Positions 8,677 to 19,805 are shown, counted from the stretch's first letter. The stretch is DNA of 64,000 nt from Streptomyces asiaticus (GCF_018138715.1 NZ_JAGSHX010000006.1:2914001-2978000); one strand, 5' to 3'. The notes: generated by a model from the letters alone, not told the origin. Numbers and translations: made by a program.

Positions 8677-9330
8677 TCAGTCGTCGTCGCCGAGCACCGG
8701 CTCGGGCAGCGATCCGGCGTTGTGCTCCAGGAGCCGCCAGCCCCGCGCGCCCTCGCCCAGAACGGACCAGCAGCAGTTGGACAGGCCGCCCAGCGCCTCC
8801 CAGGTGCGGGGCTCCAGGCCGAGCAGCCGGCCGATGGTGGTGCGGATCGTGCCGCCGTGGCTCACCACCACGAGCGTGCCGTCATCCGGCAGCTTGTCGG
8901 CGCTCTCCAGCACCACCGGCGCCGCCCGGTCGGCGACCTCGGTCTCCAGCTCACCGCCGCCGCGCCGGATCGGCTCCCCGCGCTTCCACGCCGCGTACTC
9001 CTCGCCGAAGCGCTCGATGATCTCCTCGTGGGTGAGCCCCTGCCACTTGCCCGCGTAGGTCTCCCGCAGGCCCGCGTCATGCGCGACCGACAGCCCCGTG
9101 ACGGCGGACAGCTCGGCGGCCGTGGCCGCCGCCCGCTTCAGATCGGAGGCGATGATCGCGTCCGGCTTCAGCGCGGCCAGCAGCCGGGCCGCGCGGTGCG
9201 CCTGCGCGACACCGGTGTCGGTGAGCTCGATGTCCAGGGAGCCCTGGAAGCGGCGTTCTATGTTCCAGGCCGTCTGGCCGTGGCGCCACAGGACGATGCG
9301 GCGGCCACGGGCGCCTTGGGTGCCGTTCAG
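8677..9330 (-). CDS. Histidine phosphatase family protein (CTG start)
   Basis: A 217-residue phosphoglycerate-mutase-like phosphatase. The catalytic RHG motif is in IVLWRHGQTAWN (His about residue 17); the second active-site His is in VVVSHGGTIR. The frame has no ATG, GTG or TTG before the RHG motif: the in-frame TGA ends just upstream and the only usable initiator is CTG at 9330, giving LNGTQGARGRRIVLW. That CTG overlaps the rsfS stop (C-TGA), implying translational coupling to rsfS. A search restricted to ATG or GTG starts truncates this protein to its last 79 residues. Substrate unknown; members act on small phosphates or phosphoproteins. Confidence 0.85.
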   Translation of the reverse strand: MNGTQGARGRRIVLWRHGQTAWNIERRFQGSLDIELTDTGVAQAHRAARLLAALKPDAIIASDLKRAAATAAELSAVTGLSVAHDAGLRETYAGKWQGLTHEEIIERFGEEYAAWKRGEPIRRGGGELETEVADRAAPVVLESADKLPDDGTLVVVSHGGTIRTTIGRLLGLEPRTWEALGGLSNCCWSVLGEGARGWRLLEHNAGSLPEPVLGDDD

Positions 9331-9767
9331 CTCAGGTCACCGCCCGCGCCGCCGTCCGGGCCTTGCGCCTGCGCGTACTCCTGCGCCTTGCCGCGGGTGG
9401 CCTCGGCGTCGGCCGGGAGCTCCAGCTGCGGGCAGTCCTTCCAGAGCCGCTCCAGGGCGTAGAACACCCGCTCCTCGCTGTGCTGGACGTGCACCACGAT
9501 GTCCACGTAGTCCAGCAGCACCCAGCGGGCCTCGCGGTCGCCCTCGCGACGCACCGGCTTGGCGCCCAGGTCCTTGTTGAGCCGCTCCTCGATCTCGTCG
9601 ACGATCGACTTGACCTGGCGGTCGTTGGGCGCCGAGGCCAGCAGGAAGGCGTCGGTGATGGAGAGCACATCGCTGACGTCGTACGCGATGATGTCGTGCG
9701 CGAGCTTGTCGGCGGCCGCCTGGGCGGCGGCGTTGATGAGCTCGAGGGAGCGGTCCGTGGCGGTCAC
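9327..9767 (-). CDS. rsfS: Ribosome silencing factor RsfS (Iojap family)
   Basis: A 146-residue protein with the RsfS core: KLAHDIIAYDVSDVLSITDAF, NDRQVKSIVDEIE, and GDREARWVLLDYVDIVVHV. RsfS binds ribosomal protein L14 and blocks subunit joining, lowering translation in poor growth. I place the start at GTG 9767 (VTATDRSLELIN), which matches the family N-terminus; the longer frame to 9836 has no conserved residues. It overlaps the downstream phosphatase gene by 4 bp. Confidence 0.93.
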   Translation of the reverse strand: MTATDRSLELINAAAQAAADKLAHDIIAYDVSDVLSITDAFLLASAPNDRQVKSIVDEIEERLNKDLGAKPVRREGDREARWVLLDYVDIVVHVQHSEERVFYALERLWKDCPQLELPADAEATRGKAQEYAQAQGPDGGAGGDLS

Positions 9768-9889
9768 AGGCAAGGCTTTCGGTCGGTGGTACCTCGAAGG
9801 TCTGGTTCCCCCCAGGGTCTCACGCCCCACTGTCACGCCGGGCGGCCGTGGTCCGGGCCGGCTCGGTCCGGACCACGGCCGGGGCCGGC

Positions 9890-11728
<1,839 letters not shown>

Positions 11729-11738
11729 CGGTACCCCT

Positions 11739-12350
11739 TCAGCAGTCGTGCCGGTACAGCTCGCGCTTGTCGATGTAGCGCACCACGCCGTCCGGCACCA
11801 GGTACCAGACGGGGTCGCCATGAGCGACCCGCGCCCGGCAGTCCGATGACGAGATCGCCAGCGCCGGGACCTCCACCAGCGACACCCCGCCCTCCGGCAG
11901 CCCCGGGTCGGCCAGTATGTGCCCGGGTCTGGTCACCCCGATGAAGTGGGCCAGCGAGAAGAGCTCTTCGGCGTCGCGCCAGGTGAGGATCTGGTTGAGT
12001 GCGTCGGCCCCGGTGATGAAGAACAGATCGGCGTCACCGTTGAGCGCGCGCAGTTCCCGGAGCGTGTCGGTGGTGTAGGTGGGCCCGCCGCGGTCGATGT
12101 CGATACGGCTGACCGAGAACTGCGGGTTCGAGGCGGTCGCGATGACCGTCATCAGGTAGCGGTCCTCGGCCGGGGAGACCTTCTTGTGACTCTTCTGCCA
12201 GGGCTGCCCGGTGGGCACGAACACCACCTCGTCGAGGTGGAACTGCGAGGCCACCTCGCTCGCCGCGACCAGGTGGCCGTGGTGGATCGGGTCGAACGTC
12301 CCGCCCATCACACCCAGTCGCCGCTTGCCGGACCCTTTCTGCTCTTCCAT
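11739..12350 (-). CDS. nadD: Nicotinate-nucleotide adenylyltransferase
   Basis: A 203-residue enzyme that converts nicotinate mononucleotide and ATP to deamido-NAD. The nucleotidyltransferase motif [12 protein letters not shown] is at residues 14-25 and the [10 protein letters not shown] motif (the family ISxTxIR) is near the C-terminus. Start ATG at 12350 ([17 protein letters not shown]) is the family start; the frame extends further upstream without conservation. It is followed after 10 bp by the LCP gene. Confidence 0.96.
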   Translation of the reverse strand: MEEQKGSGKRRLGVMGGTFDPIHHGHLVAASEVASQFHLDEVVFVPTGQPWQKSHKKVSPAEDRYLMTVIATASNPQFSVSRIDIDRGGPTYTTDTLRELRALNGDADLFFITGADALNQILTWRDAEELFSLAHFIGVTRPGHILADPGLPEGGVSLVEVPALAISSSDCRARVAHGDPVWYLVPDGVVRYIDKRELYRHDC

Positions 12351-12409
12351 GCGTGCAGACCCTACTGGGCCCGGCCCGGAGCCGGGGCCCATAGGGGCAA
12401 TCGCCCAGG

Positions 12410-12577
12410 TCAGCGGTCCCGGTTGAAGCGCGTGGTGATCCACAGCAGCAGGAAGAGGATCACCAGGGCCGCACCGCCGGTCATGAAGGGGCTGATGCTC
12501 GGGTGGGTGTCGGTGTGCTCACCGCCCTCGGACGCGAGCGTGGTCAGGGCGGCATGTGCGGTGCTGAAAGCGGTCAT
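12410..12577 (-). CDS. Small single-pass membrane protein
   Basis: A 55-residue frame, [19 protein letters not shown] followed by an acidic/His linker, a hydrophobic helix (about residues 34-49, [16 protein letters not shown]) and a basic tail ending FNRDR. Coding bias and the clean topology support it. It lies 59 bp upstream of nadD on the same strand. No function known to me. It is too short for common gene-length cutoffs. Confidence 0.6.
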   Translation of the reverse strand: MTAFSTAHAALTTLASEGGEHTDTHPSISPFMTGGAALVILFLLLWITTRFNRDR

Positions 12578-12724
12578 CGCGGCAGTACCTATCCGGGTCT
12601 AGGCGTCACAACACGTCGGCCACATCGTATGCGAGGCGGTTTTCGGTCCCGATGTCCGTCCTGCCGGTGGCAGCCCCGCTCGTATCAGTCCTGGTCGAAT
12701 CCGCTCGGTCCCGCTCGTCACCAC

Positions 12725-12877
12725 TCAGTCCTGCTTGTAACCGCGCAGCAGGAACCAGGCGAGCAGGGCGGCGCCCACCACGCCGACCACGATGACGATG
12801 CGCAGCAGCGCTCCCGGGCCGTCGTTGTTGTGGGAGGTGGCGGCGAGGGCTTCGGTGAGGCCAGTCATTTCGGGCAT
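12725..12877 (-). CDS. Small single-pass membrane protein
   Basis: A 50-residue frame, MPEMTGLTEALAATSHNN, then a helix at about residues 27-44 (IVIVVGVVGAALLAWFLL) and a short basic end (RGYKQD). A GGAG motif lies 2 bp before the first ATG and 11 bp before the internal ATG at 12868, so the start is uncertain. Its organisation (short polar N-terminus, one helix, basic tail) mirrors the neighbour at 12410-12577, suggesting related membrane peptides. Function unknown. Confidence 0.5.
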   Translation of the reverse strand: MPEMTGLTEALAATSHNNDGPGALLRIVIVVGVVGAALLAWFLLRGYKQD

Positions 12878-12980
12878 GTCTCCACGCTAACCCCCGGACG
12901 CTCAGGGCCTAGGCTGGGGGCCGCCGGACGAGGGCCCGGGCCGGGCGCCTCGTCGAGCGGGCCATCAACGAGGGGGCGAC

Positions 12981-14210
12981 ATGAGCGACAGCCACGAGAC
13001 CGGTGGTGGAAACGGGACGGGAGACGCCCGGGAGCATGTGCCCAGCCGAGAGCGGCGGCGGTTCCCCGGGATCTCCTCACGGGCGTACGAACATCCGGCG
13101 GACCGCTCCGCGCTGGTCGCGCTGCGCAAGCTGACCGGTTTCGACACCGTCTTCAAGGCGATGAGCGGTCTGCTGCCCGAGCGGAGTCTGCGGCTGCTCT
13201 ACCTCTCCGACTCGGTGCGGGTCAGCGAGCGGCAGTTCGCCCATCTCCACGACATGCTGCGGGACGCCTGCTACATCCTGGACCTGGAGCGGGTCCCGGC
13301 CATGTACGTCACCCAGAACCCGCAGCCGACCGCGATGTGCATCGGCATGGACGCGCCGATCATCGTGATCTCCACGGGTCTGGTCGAGCTGCTCGACGAG
13401 GAGGAGATGCGGGCGGTCATCGGCCATGAGGTCGGCCATGCGCTGTCGGGGCACTCGGTCTACCGGACGATACTGCTCTTCCTCACCAGCCTCGCCATGA
13501 AGGTGGCCTGGATCCCGCTCGGCAATGTGGCGGTGCTGGCGCTGGTCACGGCGCTGCGGGAGTGGTTCCGCAAGTCGGAGCTGTCGGCGGACCGGGCGGG
13601 GCTGCTGGTCGGGCAGGATCTGCGGGCCTCGATGCGCGGGCTGATGAAGCTCGCGGGCGGCCATCACCTGCATGAGATGAACGTGGACGCCTTCCTGGAG
13701 CAGGCGGAGGAGTACGAGTCGAGCGGCGATCTGCGGGACTCCGTCCTGAAGATCATGAACATGCTGCCGCGCAGCCATCCGTTCACCACCGTGCGCGCCG
13801 CCGAGCTCAAGAAGTGGGCCGCGACCCGCGACTACCAGCGGCTCATGGACGGCCACTACCCGCGCCGCGACGAGGACAGGGACACCTCGGTCAGCGACTC
13901 GTTCCGGGAGTCCGCGAGCCACTACGCGGAGTCGGTCCGCAACAGCAAGGACCCGCTGTTCGCCTTCGTCAGGGACGTGGCGGGCGGCGCCGGGGATCTG
14001 GGCAGCAAGCTGCGCGACCGGTTCACCGGTGGCGCGGGCAAGCACGGTGAGACCGCCGAGGAGGGCACGCCGCCCCGGGCCGAGCCCCAAGAAGAGCGCC
14101 AGGACGACGCTCAGGACACGGCCGAGGGCCTCCGGCCCGGAGACGGGCCGGAGGAGCGACCGGGGAACGACGAACCCGGAGGCCCCGGGGACACCCCGCC
14201 GCGCCGCTGA
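12981..14210 (+). CDS. M48 family zinc metallopeptidase
   Basis: A 409-residue protein with the HEVGHALSGH active site (about residues 149-158; two zinc His and the catalytic Glu) and a downstream ELSADRAGLL segment whose Glu/Asp completes the zinc site. A hydrophobic region (TILLFLTSLAMKVAWIPLG) between them suggests membrane association. These proteases degrade damaged or misfolded membrane proteins. The C-terminal 70 residues are a disordered Glu/Pro/Gly-rich tail. A GAGGGGGCG ribosome-binding site precedes the ATG. It is transcribed alone, against its neighbours. Confidence 0.9.
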   Translation: MSDSHETGGGNGTGDAREHVPSRERRRFPGISSRAYEHPADRSALVALRKLTGFDTVFKAMSGLLPERSLRLLYLSDSVRVSERQFAHLHDMLRDACYILDLERVPAMYVTQNPQPTAMCIGMDAPIIVISTGLVELLDEEEMRAVIGHEVGHALSGHSVYRTILLFLTSLAMKVAWIPLGNVAVLALVTALREWFRKSELSADRAGLLVGQDLRASMRGLMKLAGGHHLHEMNVDAFLEQAEEYESSGDLRDSVLKIMNMLPRSHPFTTVRAAELKKWAATRDYQRLMDGHYPRRDEDRDTSVSDSFRESASHYAESVRNSKDPLFAFVRDVAGGAGDLGSKLRDRFTGGAGKHGETAEEGTPPRAEPQEERQDDAQDTAEGLRPGDGPEERPGNDEPGGPGDTPPRR

Positions 14211-14228
14211 GACGGCCTCTGACGGCCC

Positions 14229-15311
14229 TCAGGACCGCCCGTCGACGGCGGGCTGGGTCCCGGGGGCCAGGACGCCGCACAGCGAGACCGTGGTCCGGCC
14301 CGTGGTGTACGGGTCGGTGCCCGTCGGGGCGTCGCCCTTGGCGCTCTGACCGGCGAGCATCGGGCGCAGATAGCCGGAGGCGTTCGCGGCGCATGCCTGC
14401 GGGCCCGCCAGCACGGTGCTCTGCACCAGCTCCAGGTGGTGGTCGCGCAGATCGTCCCGGTCGAAGCGGAACCGCGTCTCACGGCGCACGGTGAACAGCG
14501 AGGCGTGGTCCGGTCCGCGCTCATGGGCCGGCTGGAGCGCGTAGACGAAGACGTGGTCGGCGGCGACCTCCAGGGTCGCGGCGCTGCGCTCGATGACCGA
14601 AAGGGTGCCGCGGACCCGCACCGGGGTGTCGGCCAGGGTCACCTCGGCCGGGTTGAAGCGGTTCAGCCAGCCGGTGGCCGCATGCCGTCCGTCGTCGACC
14701 GGGTGCTGGAAGCTCTGGTCGAACTGGGTCTGCTGGGCCGGGTCCAGCAGCAGCCTTACGGCCTGCACCGGGCCGCCGGTGAGCACACCCGGGTCGATGG
14801 CGGACTTGACCAGGTAGTCCTTGGCGGTGGTGAGCGCCGTCATCACCTGGCTCTCGGAGAAGCTCTGGGTGCGGCGGGCGGCGGGCACGGTGACCCCTTC
14901 GGCGCCGATGCGGAACTCGGCGGCCGGGCTGCTGCGGAACAGCCGGTCCGGCGGCCCTCCGGGCACCTCACCGCGCGGCGCGAGCGGCACCACGCTGCTG
15001 TGCAGCGGCTCCACGGTCTGCGGCTGCGGCGTCTGGTACGGGTGGCGCACCCCCATGTAGACGGCCGCGGCGAAGGCGATGGCGATCAGCAGGACGAGCG
15101 CGACGGCCTGGCGTGACGCCCCGGCCCTGGCCCAGGCGTGCCGGCTGCGCACCGCCCGTGCGTGCTCGCCCATGCGCTCGTCGGCGGAGAACTCCTGAAG
15201 CCGGGCAGCACGGACGAACGACTCGTCGAACACGACGGAGCGGTACTCGTCCTCACCACCTCCCGGGACGCCTTCGGGTGTCCCCTCGGGAGGGTCTCCA
15301 CGCCCGGTCAT
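14229..15311 (-). CDS. Membrane protein with VVFDExFVR N-terminal motif
   Basis: A 360-residue protein. Its N-terminal cytoplasmic segment has the motif EYRSVVFDESFVRAA followed by ADERMGEHARAV (residues 22-53). One transmembrane helix follows (about 68-86), then an extracellular domain of about 270 residues without a recognised family; near its end are two cysteines (GPQACAAN and LCGVL) that could pair. The next gene upstream, 15428-16054, shares the N-terminal motif and topology. I recall that homologues in this location have been linked to the sporulation-wall machinery, but cannot verify that here. Confidence 0.75.
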   Translation of the reverse strand: MTGRGDPPEGTPEGVPGGGEDEYRSVVFDESFVRAARLQEFSADERMGEHARAVRSRHAWARAGASRQAVALVLLIAIAFAAAVYMGVRHPYQTPQPQTVEPLHSSVVPLAPRGEVPGGPPDRLFRSSPAAEFRIGAEGVTVPAARRTQSFSESQVMTALTTAKDYLVKSAIDPGVLTGGPVQAVRLLLDPAQQTQFDQSFQHPVDDGRHAATGWLNRFNPAEVTLADTPVRVRGTLSVIERSAATLEVAADHVFVYALQPAHERGPDHASLFTVRRETRFRFDRDDLRDHHLELVQSTVLAGPQACAANASGYLRPMLAGQSAKGDAPTGTDPYTTGRTTVSLCGVLAPGTQPAVDGRS

Positions 15312-15427
15312 ACCTCAAGAGTAGGTCGCCAGGGGCGACGGTAAACGCGGTGGTACTCCACAACTTGGGAGGCGAGTGCGGAGGAAACGCCCCATAGGCC
15401 GCGCCGTGCTAGCGGGGTGCGAGGACG

Positions 15428-16054
15428 TCATTGCGACGGCGGTACGGCGGAGGCGGGAGAGCCCTTGGCCCCGGTCGGCTCCGGGGCCGACTCCGACCCC
15501 GAGGGCTCCAGGCGCGGCTGCCCCGAGGGCGAACCGTCGACACCGCTGGTGGCGGGCGGCGGGGCGGGGTCCTGGCGGTTGCCAGAGGCGCCCCGGTAGA
15601 CGGCCGTGAAGGCCAGGGCGACCACGCCGATGCCCATCAGGACGGCCAGCAGCCAGGCCACCGGGCGGTGCCAGCGGGCATGGCCACGGTAAGGGCGCCC
15701 CGCGCTGCCGTAACGCCCATAAGGGCCGTAGGCGTCGTCCCCGCCCCGCCCGGGGCCGAAGCGCTCGTCGGGGTCGTCCGCGCCGTAGAAGTCGGCCTCC
15801 GCGCCGAACCCGTCCTCGAAGAGCTCGTCCTCGGGCGGGCCCCCGGCCCTGCCGCGCCGGGACGCCTCGGCCTCGGCACGGGCCTCGGCTGCGGCCAGCA
15901 TCCGCTCGATGGCGGTGGGCTCATGGATCGGGGCCGACCGTACGAAGTCCTCGTCGAAGACCACGGCGGCGAACTCGTCGTTCGTCTCGCCGTGGCTGCG
16001 GTCGTCGGGCTCGTCGCCGTCCGGGAACGGCTTGCCCCCCACGTCGTCCGGCAC
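15428..16054 (-). CDS. Membrane protein with VVFDExFVR N-terminal motif
   Basis: A 208-residue protein. The N-terminus contains EFAAVVFDEDFVRSA then AIERMLAAAEARA, clearly related to the motif in the adjacent protein at 14229-15311. An acidic, Gly/Tyr-rich linker leads to one transmembrane helix (about residues 135-155, VAWLLAVLMGIGVVALAFT) and a short outer Pro/Ser-rich tail. I start at GTG 16054 (VPDDVGGKPFPDG); the longer frame to 16144 has no Shine-Dalgarno motif. Function unknown. The pair probably works together, since the motif is the only strongly shared region. Confidence 0.7.
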   Translation of the reverse strand: MPDDVGGKPFPDGDEPDDRSHGETNDEFAAVVFDEDFVRSAPIHEPTAIERMLAAAEARAEAEASRRGRAGGPPEDELFEDGFGAEADFYGADDPDERFGPGRGGDDAYGPYGRYGSAGRPYRGHARWHRPVAWLLAVLMGIGVVALAFTAVYRGASGNRQDPAPPPATSGVDGSPSGQPRLEPSGSESAPEPTGAKGSPASAVPPSQ

Positions 16055-16160
16055 CCATTCAGAGTAGACCGGACGGGTCAATTTGGGCAGGGTGAAATGG
16101 TATTCGGGGGAAGATCCACCCCAGCGGCGCCGGAAATCGACCATCCCCCGAACGGGTGAG

Positions 16161-17459
16161 TCAGCGGGTGTGGCCGTCGCCGGTGACGATGTACTTCGTC
16201 GAGGTCAGCTCGGGCAGCGCCATGGGCCCCCGGGCGTGCAACTTCTGGGTGGAGATGCCGATCTCGGCGCCGAAGCCGAACTGCCCGCCGTCGGTGAACC
16301 GCGTGGAGGCGTTCACGGCGACCGTGGTGGAGTCCACGAGCTGGGTGAAGCGGCGGGCGGCCTGCTGGGACGAGGTGACGATGGCCTCGGTGTGCCCGGA
16401 GGACCACAGGCGGATATGGCTCACCGCGGCCTCCAGGGAGTCCACGACGCCCGCCGCGATGTCGTACGAGAGGTACTCGGTCTCCCAGTCGTCGACCACC
16501 GCCGGGACCACCGTGGCCTTGGAGCCCTCCGCGAGCGCCATGACCCGCTCGTCGGCGTGGACCGTGACCCCCGCCTCGGCCAGCGCGTCCAGGGCGCGGG
16601 GCAGGAACCGGTCGGCGATGTCCTGGTGCACCAGCAGCGTCTCCGCCGCGTTGCACACGCTCGGCCGCTGGGCCTTGGAGTTCACCAGGATGTCGACCGC
16701 CATGTCGAGGTCGGCCGCGGCGTCCACGTACACATGGCAGTTGCCGGTGCCGGTCTCGATGACCGGGACCGTGGACTCCTCGACGACCGTACGGATGAGG
16801 GACGCGCCACCGCGCGGGATCAGCACGTCCACCAGGCCGCGGGCGCGCATCAGCTCGCGCACCGACTCCCGGCTCTCGCCCGGCACCAGCTGCACCGCGT
16901 CCGCGGGCAGCCCCGCCCCGCCGACGGCGTCCCGCAGGACCTTCACCAGCGCCGCGTTGGAGTGGGACGCCGACGAGGAGCCACGCAGCAGCACCGCGTT
17001 GCCCGACTTCAGGCAGAGCGCCGCGGCGTCCACCGTCACATTCGGCCGGGCCTCGTAGATGATCCCGACGACGCCGAGCGGAACGCGCACCTGGCGCAGG
17101 TCGATGCCGTTGGGCAGGGTGGAGCCGCGCACCACCTCGCCGACCGGGTCGGGCAGCGCGATCACGTCGCGGACGTCGGAGGCGATGGCCCGCACCCGCT
17201 CGGGGGTGAGCGTCAGCCGGTCCACGATGGCGTCGCTGGTGCCGGCCTCGCGGGCCCGCTCCACATCGACCGCGTTGGCCTCCACGATCTCCTTGGTACG
17301 CACCTCCAGGGCGTCGGCCATCGCGAGCAGCGCGTCGTCCTTGACGGCACGCGGCAGTGGCGCGAGATCGGCGGCCGCGACCTGGGCCCGGTAGGCGGCC
17401 TGGAGGACCGGAGACTTCGGCCAGGGGTCGGTGAGCGGCGACGTGGGTGCGCTGGTCAT
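16161..17459 (-). CDS. proA: Gamma-glutamyl phosphate reductase
   Basis: A 432-residue aldehyde-dehydrogenase-fold enzyme for the second step of proline synthesis (glutamyl-5-phosphate to glutamate semialdehyde). The family motifs [17 protein letters not shown], the catalytic-Cys region [15 protein letters not shown], and [21 protein letters not shown] are intact. Start ATG at 17459. It is separated from proB by one small gene, so proA and proB are close but probably not one tight operon here. Confidence 0.97.
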   Translation of the reverse strand: MTSAPTSPLTDPWPKSPVLQAAYRAQVAAADLAPLPRAVKDDALLAMADALEVRTKEIVEANAVDVERAREAGTSDAIVDRLTLTPERVRAIASDVRDVIALPDPVGEVVRGSTLPNGIDLRQVRVPLGVVGIIYEARPNVTVDAAALCLKSGNAVLLRGSSSASHSNAALVKVLRDAVGGAGLPADAVQLVPGESRESVRELMRARGLVDVLIPRGGASLIRTVVEESTVPVIETGTGNCHVYVDAAADLDMAVDILVNSKAQRPSVCNAAETLLVHQDIADRFLPRALDALAEAGVTVHADERVMALAEGSKATVVPAVVDDWETEYLSYDIAAGVVDSLEAAVSHIRLWSSGHTEAIVTSSQQAARRFTQLVDSTTVAVNASTRFTDGGQFGFGAEIGISTQKLHARGPMALPELTSTKYIVTGDGHTR

Positions 17460-17550
17460 GCCCGAAGCGTACTGAGCCGGGAGCGGAGATCCACGCACTA
17501 TTCCGCACTTCGAGATGGCGTTCTCACATCTCGGCGCCGCACATCCGTCC

Positions 17551-18075
17551 TCAGAACGGGTGCACACCCACCGGAGAGGCCGGTGGCGGCCCGTATCCCT
17601 CCGCGACCCGCTGGTGATACGTATCACGGTCGATGACCTCGAGCCCCACGATCTCCCAGGGCGGCAGCTTGGCCGAGGCCCGGTGCTCACCCCACAGCCG
17701 CAGCGCGACCGCCGCGGCGTCGTGCAGATCACGGGCCTCTTCCCAGTAGCGGATCTCGGCGTGATCGGTGGCATAGCGGCTGGTCAGCAGGAACGGATGG
17801 TCATGGGCCAGCTGCTCGAGCGCCCTGCGGACCTCCGGCAGCGGCGCCTCGCTCCCCGAGACGCTGAGGGTGATGTGCCACAGCCGGGACGCCTCGCCAC
17901 GCCCGGAATCGTGCGCCACGGCGTCGTGCGTCACGGCGTCGCCGGACCCGGCGTCGCCCGCTCCGACACTGGTCAGGGTGCGCTCCGCCGCCCCTCTGGG
18001 CGACGCCCCCGGGCGCCCTCGTCTCACCGGCGGCCTCCTGTAACTCGCTGCTCCGCTCACGCGCGGGCGGAGCAT
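17551..18075 (-). CDS. Conserved protein of unknown function between proA and proB
   Basis: A frame of up to 174 residues. The C-terminal 110 residues look globular and conserved in style ([80 protein letters not shown]). The N-terminal 60 residues are Arg/Gly-rich with short repeats and may not be translated; the GTGs at about 17938 and 17923 are alternatives. No domain recognised. It lies between proA and proB on the same strand. Confidence 0.6.
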   Translation of the reverse strand: MLRPRVSGAASYRRPPVRRGRPGASPRGAAERTLTSVGAGDAGSGDAVTHDAVAHDSGRGEASRLWHITLSVSGSEAPLPEVRRALEQLAHDHPFLLTSRYATDHAEIRYWEEARDLHDAAAVALRLWGEHRASAKLPPWEIVGLEVIDRDTYHQRVAEGYGPPPASPVGVHPF

Positions 18076-18285
18076 CTCGTGACGGTGCCATGGCCGCGGC
18101 CTTCCGCTCGGACTCCGCCGCGTCTCCCACAGCCGGCGCGCTGCCCCGCGCGACCCCGTTGAACAAAGTTGACCAGCCCACGCCCGCCCGCGTGGCGCTT
18201 TTGAGGTTTTTCGGAGGGGGGTTATTTTTCCGGCGGCCCGGTTCGCCTCGAGTCGTCTCGAGGGTGCCCGTGCCGCCGGAGCGGC

Positions 18286-19503
18286 TCAGTCCAGGACGAC
18301 GAGGTCGTCGCGGTGGACCACCTCGCGTTCATAGGCCGGGCCGAGCTCGCGGGCCAGGTCCCTGGTCGAGCGGCCGATCAGCTGCGGGATCTCCTTGGCG
18401 TCGAAGTTGACCAGGCCACGGGCCACGGGGCGGCCCTCGGTGTCCCTCAGCTCGACCGGGTCACCGGCGGTGAATTCGCCCTCCACGGCCGCGATCCCGG
18501 CCGGCAGCAGCGAGGTGCGGCGCTCCACGACGGCCCGTACCGCGCCGTCGTCCAGGGTGAGGGCGCCGCGTGGCGCGGAGGCGTGGGCGAGCCAGAGCAG
18601 CCGGTTCGCCGAGCGGCGGCCGGTGCGGTGGAAGAACGTGCCCGTATGGCGGCCGAGCAAGGCGTCCCCGGCCCGGCTGGCGGAGGTGAGCACCACCGGG
18701 ACCCCGGCCGCGGTGGCGATCCGGGCCGCCTCGACCTTGGTGACCATGCCACCGGTGCCCACCCCGGAGCGGCCCGCGCTGCCGATGGAGACGCCGTCCA
18801 GGTCCCGCGGGCCCCGGACCTCGTCGATCCGGGAGGTGCCGGGGGTCCTGGGGTCCCCGTCGTACAGGCCGTCCACATCGGAGAGCAGCACCAGCAGATC
18901 CGCCCGGACGAGATGGGCGACCAGGGCCGCGAGCCGGTCGTTGTCGCCGAACCGGATCTCGTCCGTGGCCACCGTGTCGTTCTCGTTGACGATCGGCAGC
19001 GCGCCCATGGCCAGCAGCTGGTCCAGGGTGCGGGTGGCGTTGCGGTAGTGGCCGCGGCGGCTGGTGTCGTCCGTGGTGAGCAGCACCTGGCCGACCCGGC
19101 GCCCGTAGCGCGCGAAGGAGGCCGTGTAGCGGGCCACCAGGAGCCCCTGCCCGACGCTCGCGGCCGCCTGCTGGCGGGCGAGGTCGCGGGGGCGCCGGTC
19201 CAGGCCCAGCGGCGCCAGCCCGGCGGCGATGGCACCGGAGGAGACCAGGACTATCTCCTTGCCGTTCGCGCCGCCCTTACCGTCACCACCTTTACCGTCG
19301 CCGCCCTTACGGTCGCCGTCCCTGCCGCCGTCGCCCTTACCGTCGCCGTCGAGCACCTTGGCGAGCACGTCGACCAGCGCGTCCACGCGGTCCGCGTCCA
19401 GGCCCCCCGCCGCGGTGGTGAGGGAGGACGAGCCGACCTTGACCACGATCCTGCGGGCGGCGGCCACCTCGTCCCGTACCGCCGACCCGTCCTGCTCCGC
19501 CAC
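18286..19503 (-). CDS. proB: Glutamate 5-kinase with low-complexity insertion
   Basis: A 405-residue enzyme for the first step of proline synthesis. It has the amino-acid-kinase motifs VVKVGSSSLT, LVSSGAIAAGL, VNENDTVAT and GTGGMVTKVEAA, and a C-terminal PUA domain. Start GTG at 19503, with GAGGAG 5 bp before it. It is about 35 residues longer than usual because an Asp/Gly/Lys-rich repeat (GDGKGDGGRDGDRKGG and onward, about residues 53-80) is inserted between the first helix and KEIVLVSSG. The underlying DNA is a tandem repeat of CCGCCCTTACCGTC-like units (19268-19350). Confidence 0.95.
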   Translation of the reverse strand: MAEQDGSAVRDEVAAARRIVVKVGSSSLTTAAGGLDADRVDALVDVLAKVLDGDGKGDGGRDGDRKGGDGKGGDGKGGANGKEIVLVSSGAIAAGLAPLGLDRRPRDLARQQAAASVGQGLLVARYTASFARYGRRVGQVLLTTDDTSRRGHYRNATRTLDQLLAMGALPIVNENDTVATDEIRFGDNDRLAALVAHLVRADLLVLLSDVDGLYDGDPRTPGTSRIDEVRGPRDLDGVSIGSAGRSGVGTGGMVTKVEAARIATAAGVPVVLTSASRAGDALLGRHTGTFFHRTGRRSANRLLWLAHASAPRGALTLDDGAVRAVVERRTSLLPAGIAAVEGEFTAGDPVELRDTEGRPVARGLVNFDAKEIPQLIGRSTRDLARELGPAYEREVVHRDDLVVLD

Positions 19504-19805
19504 GCCGCTCCTCGTTCGTCCCCGGCCCATCACACGCCCCGAAGAAACGCATGCCTTACACACTCATCATGACAAGGGGGCAATCTACGACAGTCGGTCC
19601 TCGCCCGCCTCGGCATTTCAGCCCCCGGACACCGCCCGCGCACATCACCTCACGCACCGCCATAAGCGCCCCGCGGACACCACTCGGGGGACCTTTGACA
19701 CCGATTGCGACCGGTTGGCACCGGCGCGGATTGTCACCGGGCGGGGCGTCGGCATACGGTCAGGGGTCCCCCCAGTCCGTTGCCCTCCTGCCAGGAGCCC
19801 ACCCC
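19504..19805. other. Divergent promoter region proB / glycerophosphotransferase
   Basis: About 300 bp without a gene. It is less GC-rich near 19550-19600. The only structured element I can support is the plus-strand promoter at 19731-19760. A further TTGACA at 19695 has no matching -10. Confidence 0.5.
19731..19760 (+). promoter_or_regulatory. Putative promoter of the glycerophosphotransferase gene
   Basis: TTGTCA (19731-19736, five of six matches to TTGACA) is separated by 18 bp from TACGGT (19755-19760, fitting TANNNT). Transcription would start near 19767, about 40 bp before the GTG at 19806. Confidence 0.4.

Noticed and set aside
19695..19700. TTGACA as the -35 of the glycerophosphotransferase promoter
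   Set aside because: No TANNNT-like hexamer lies 16-19 bp downstream; TTGTCA/TACGGT at 19731-19760 is a better pair.
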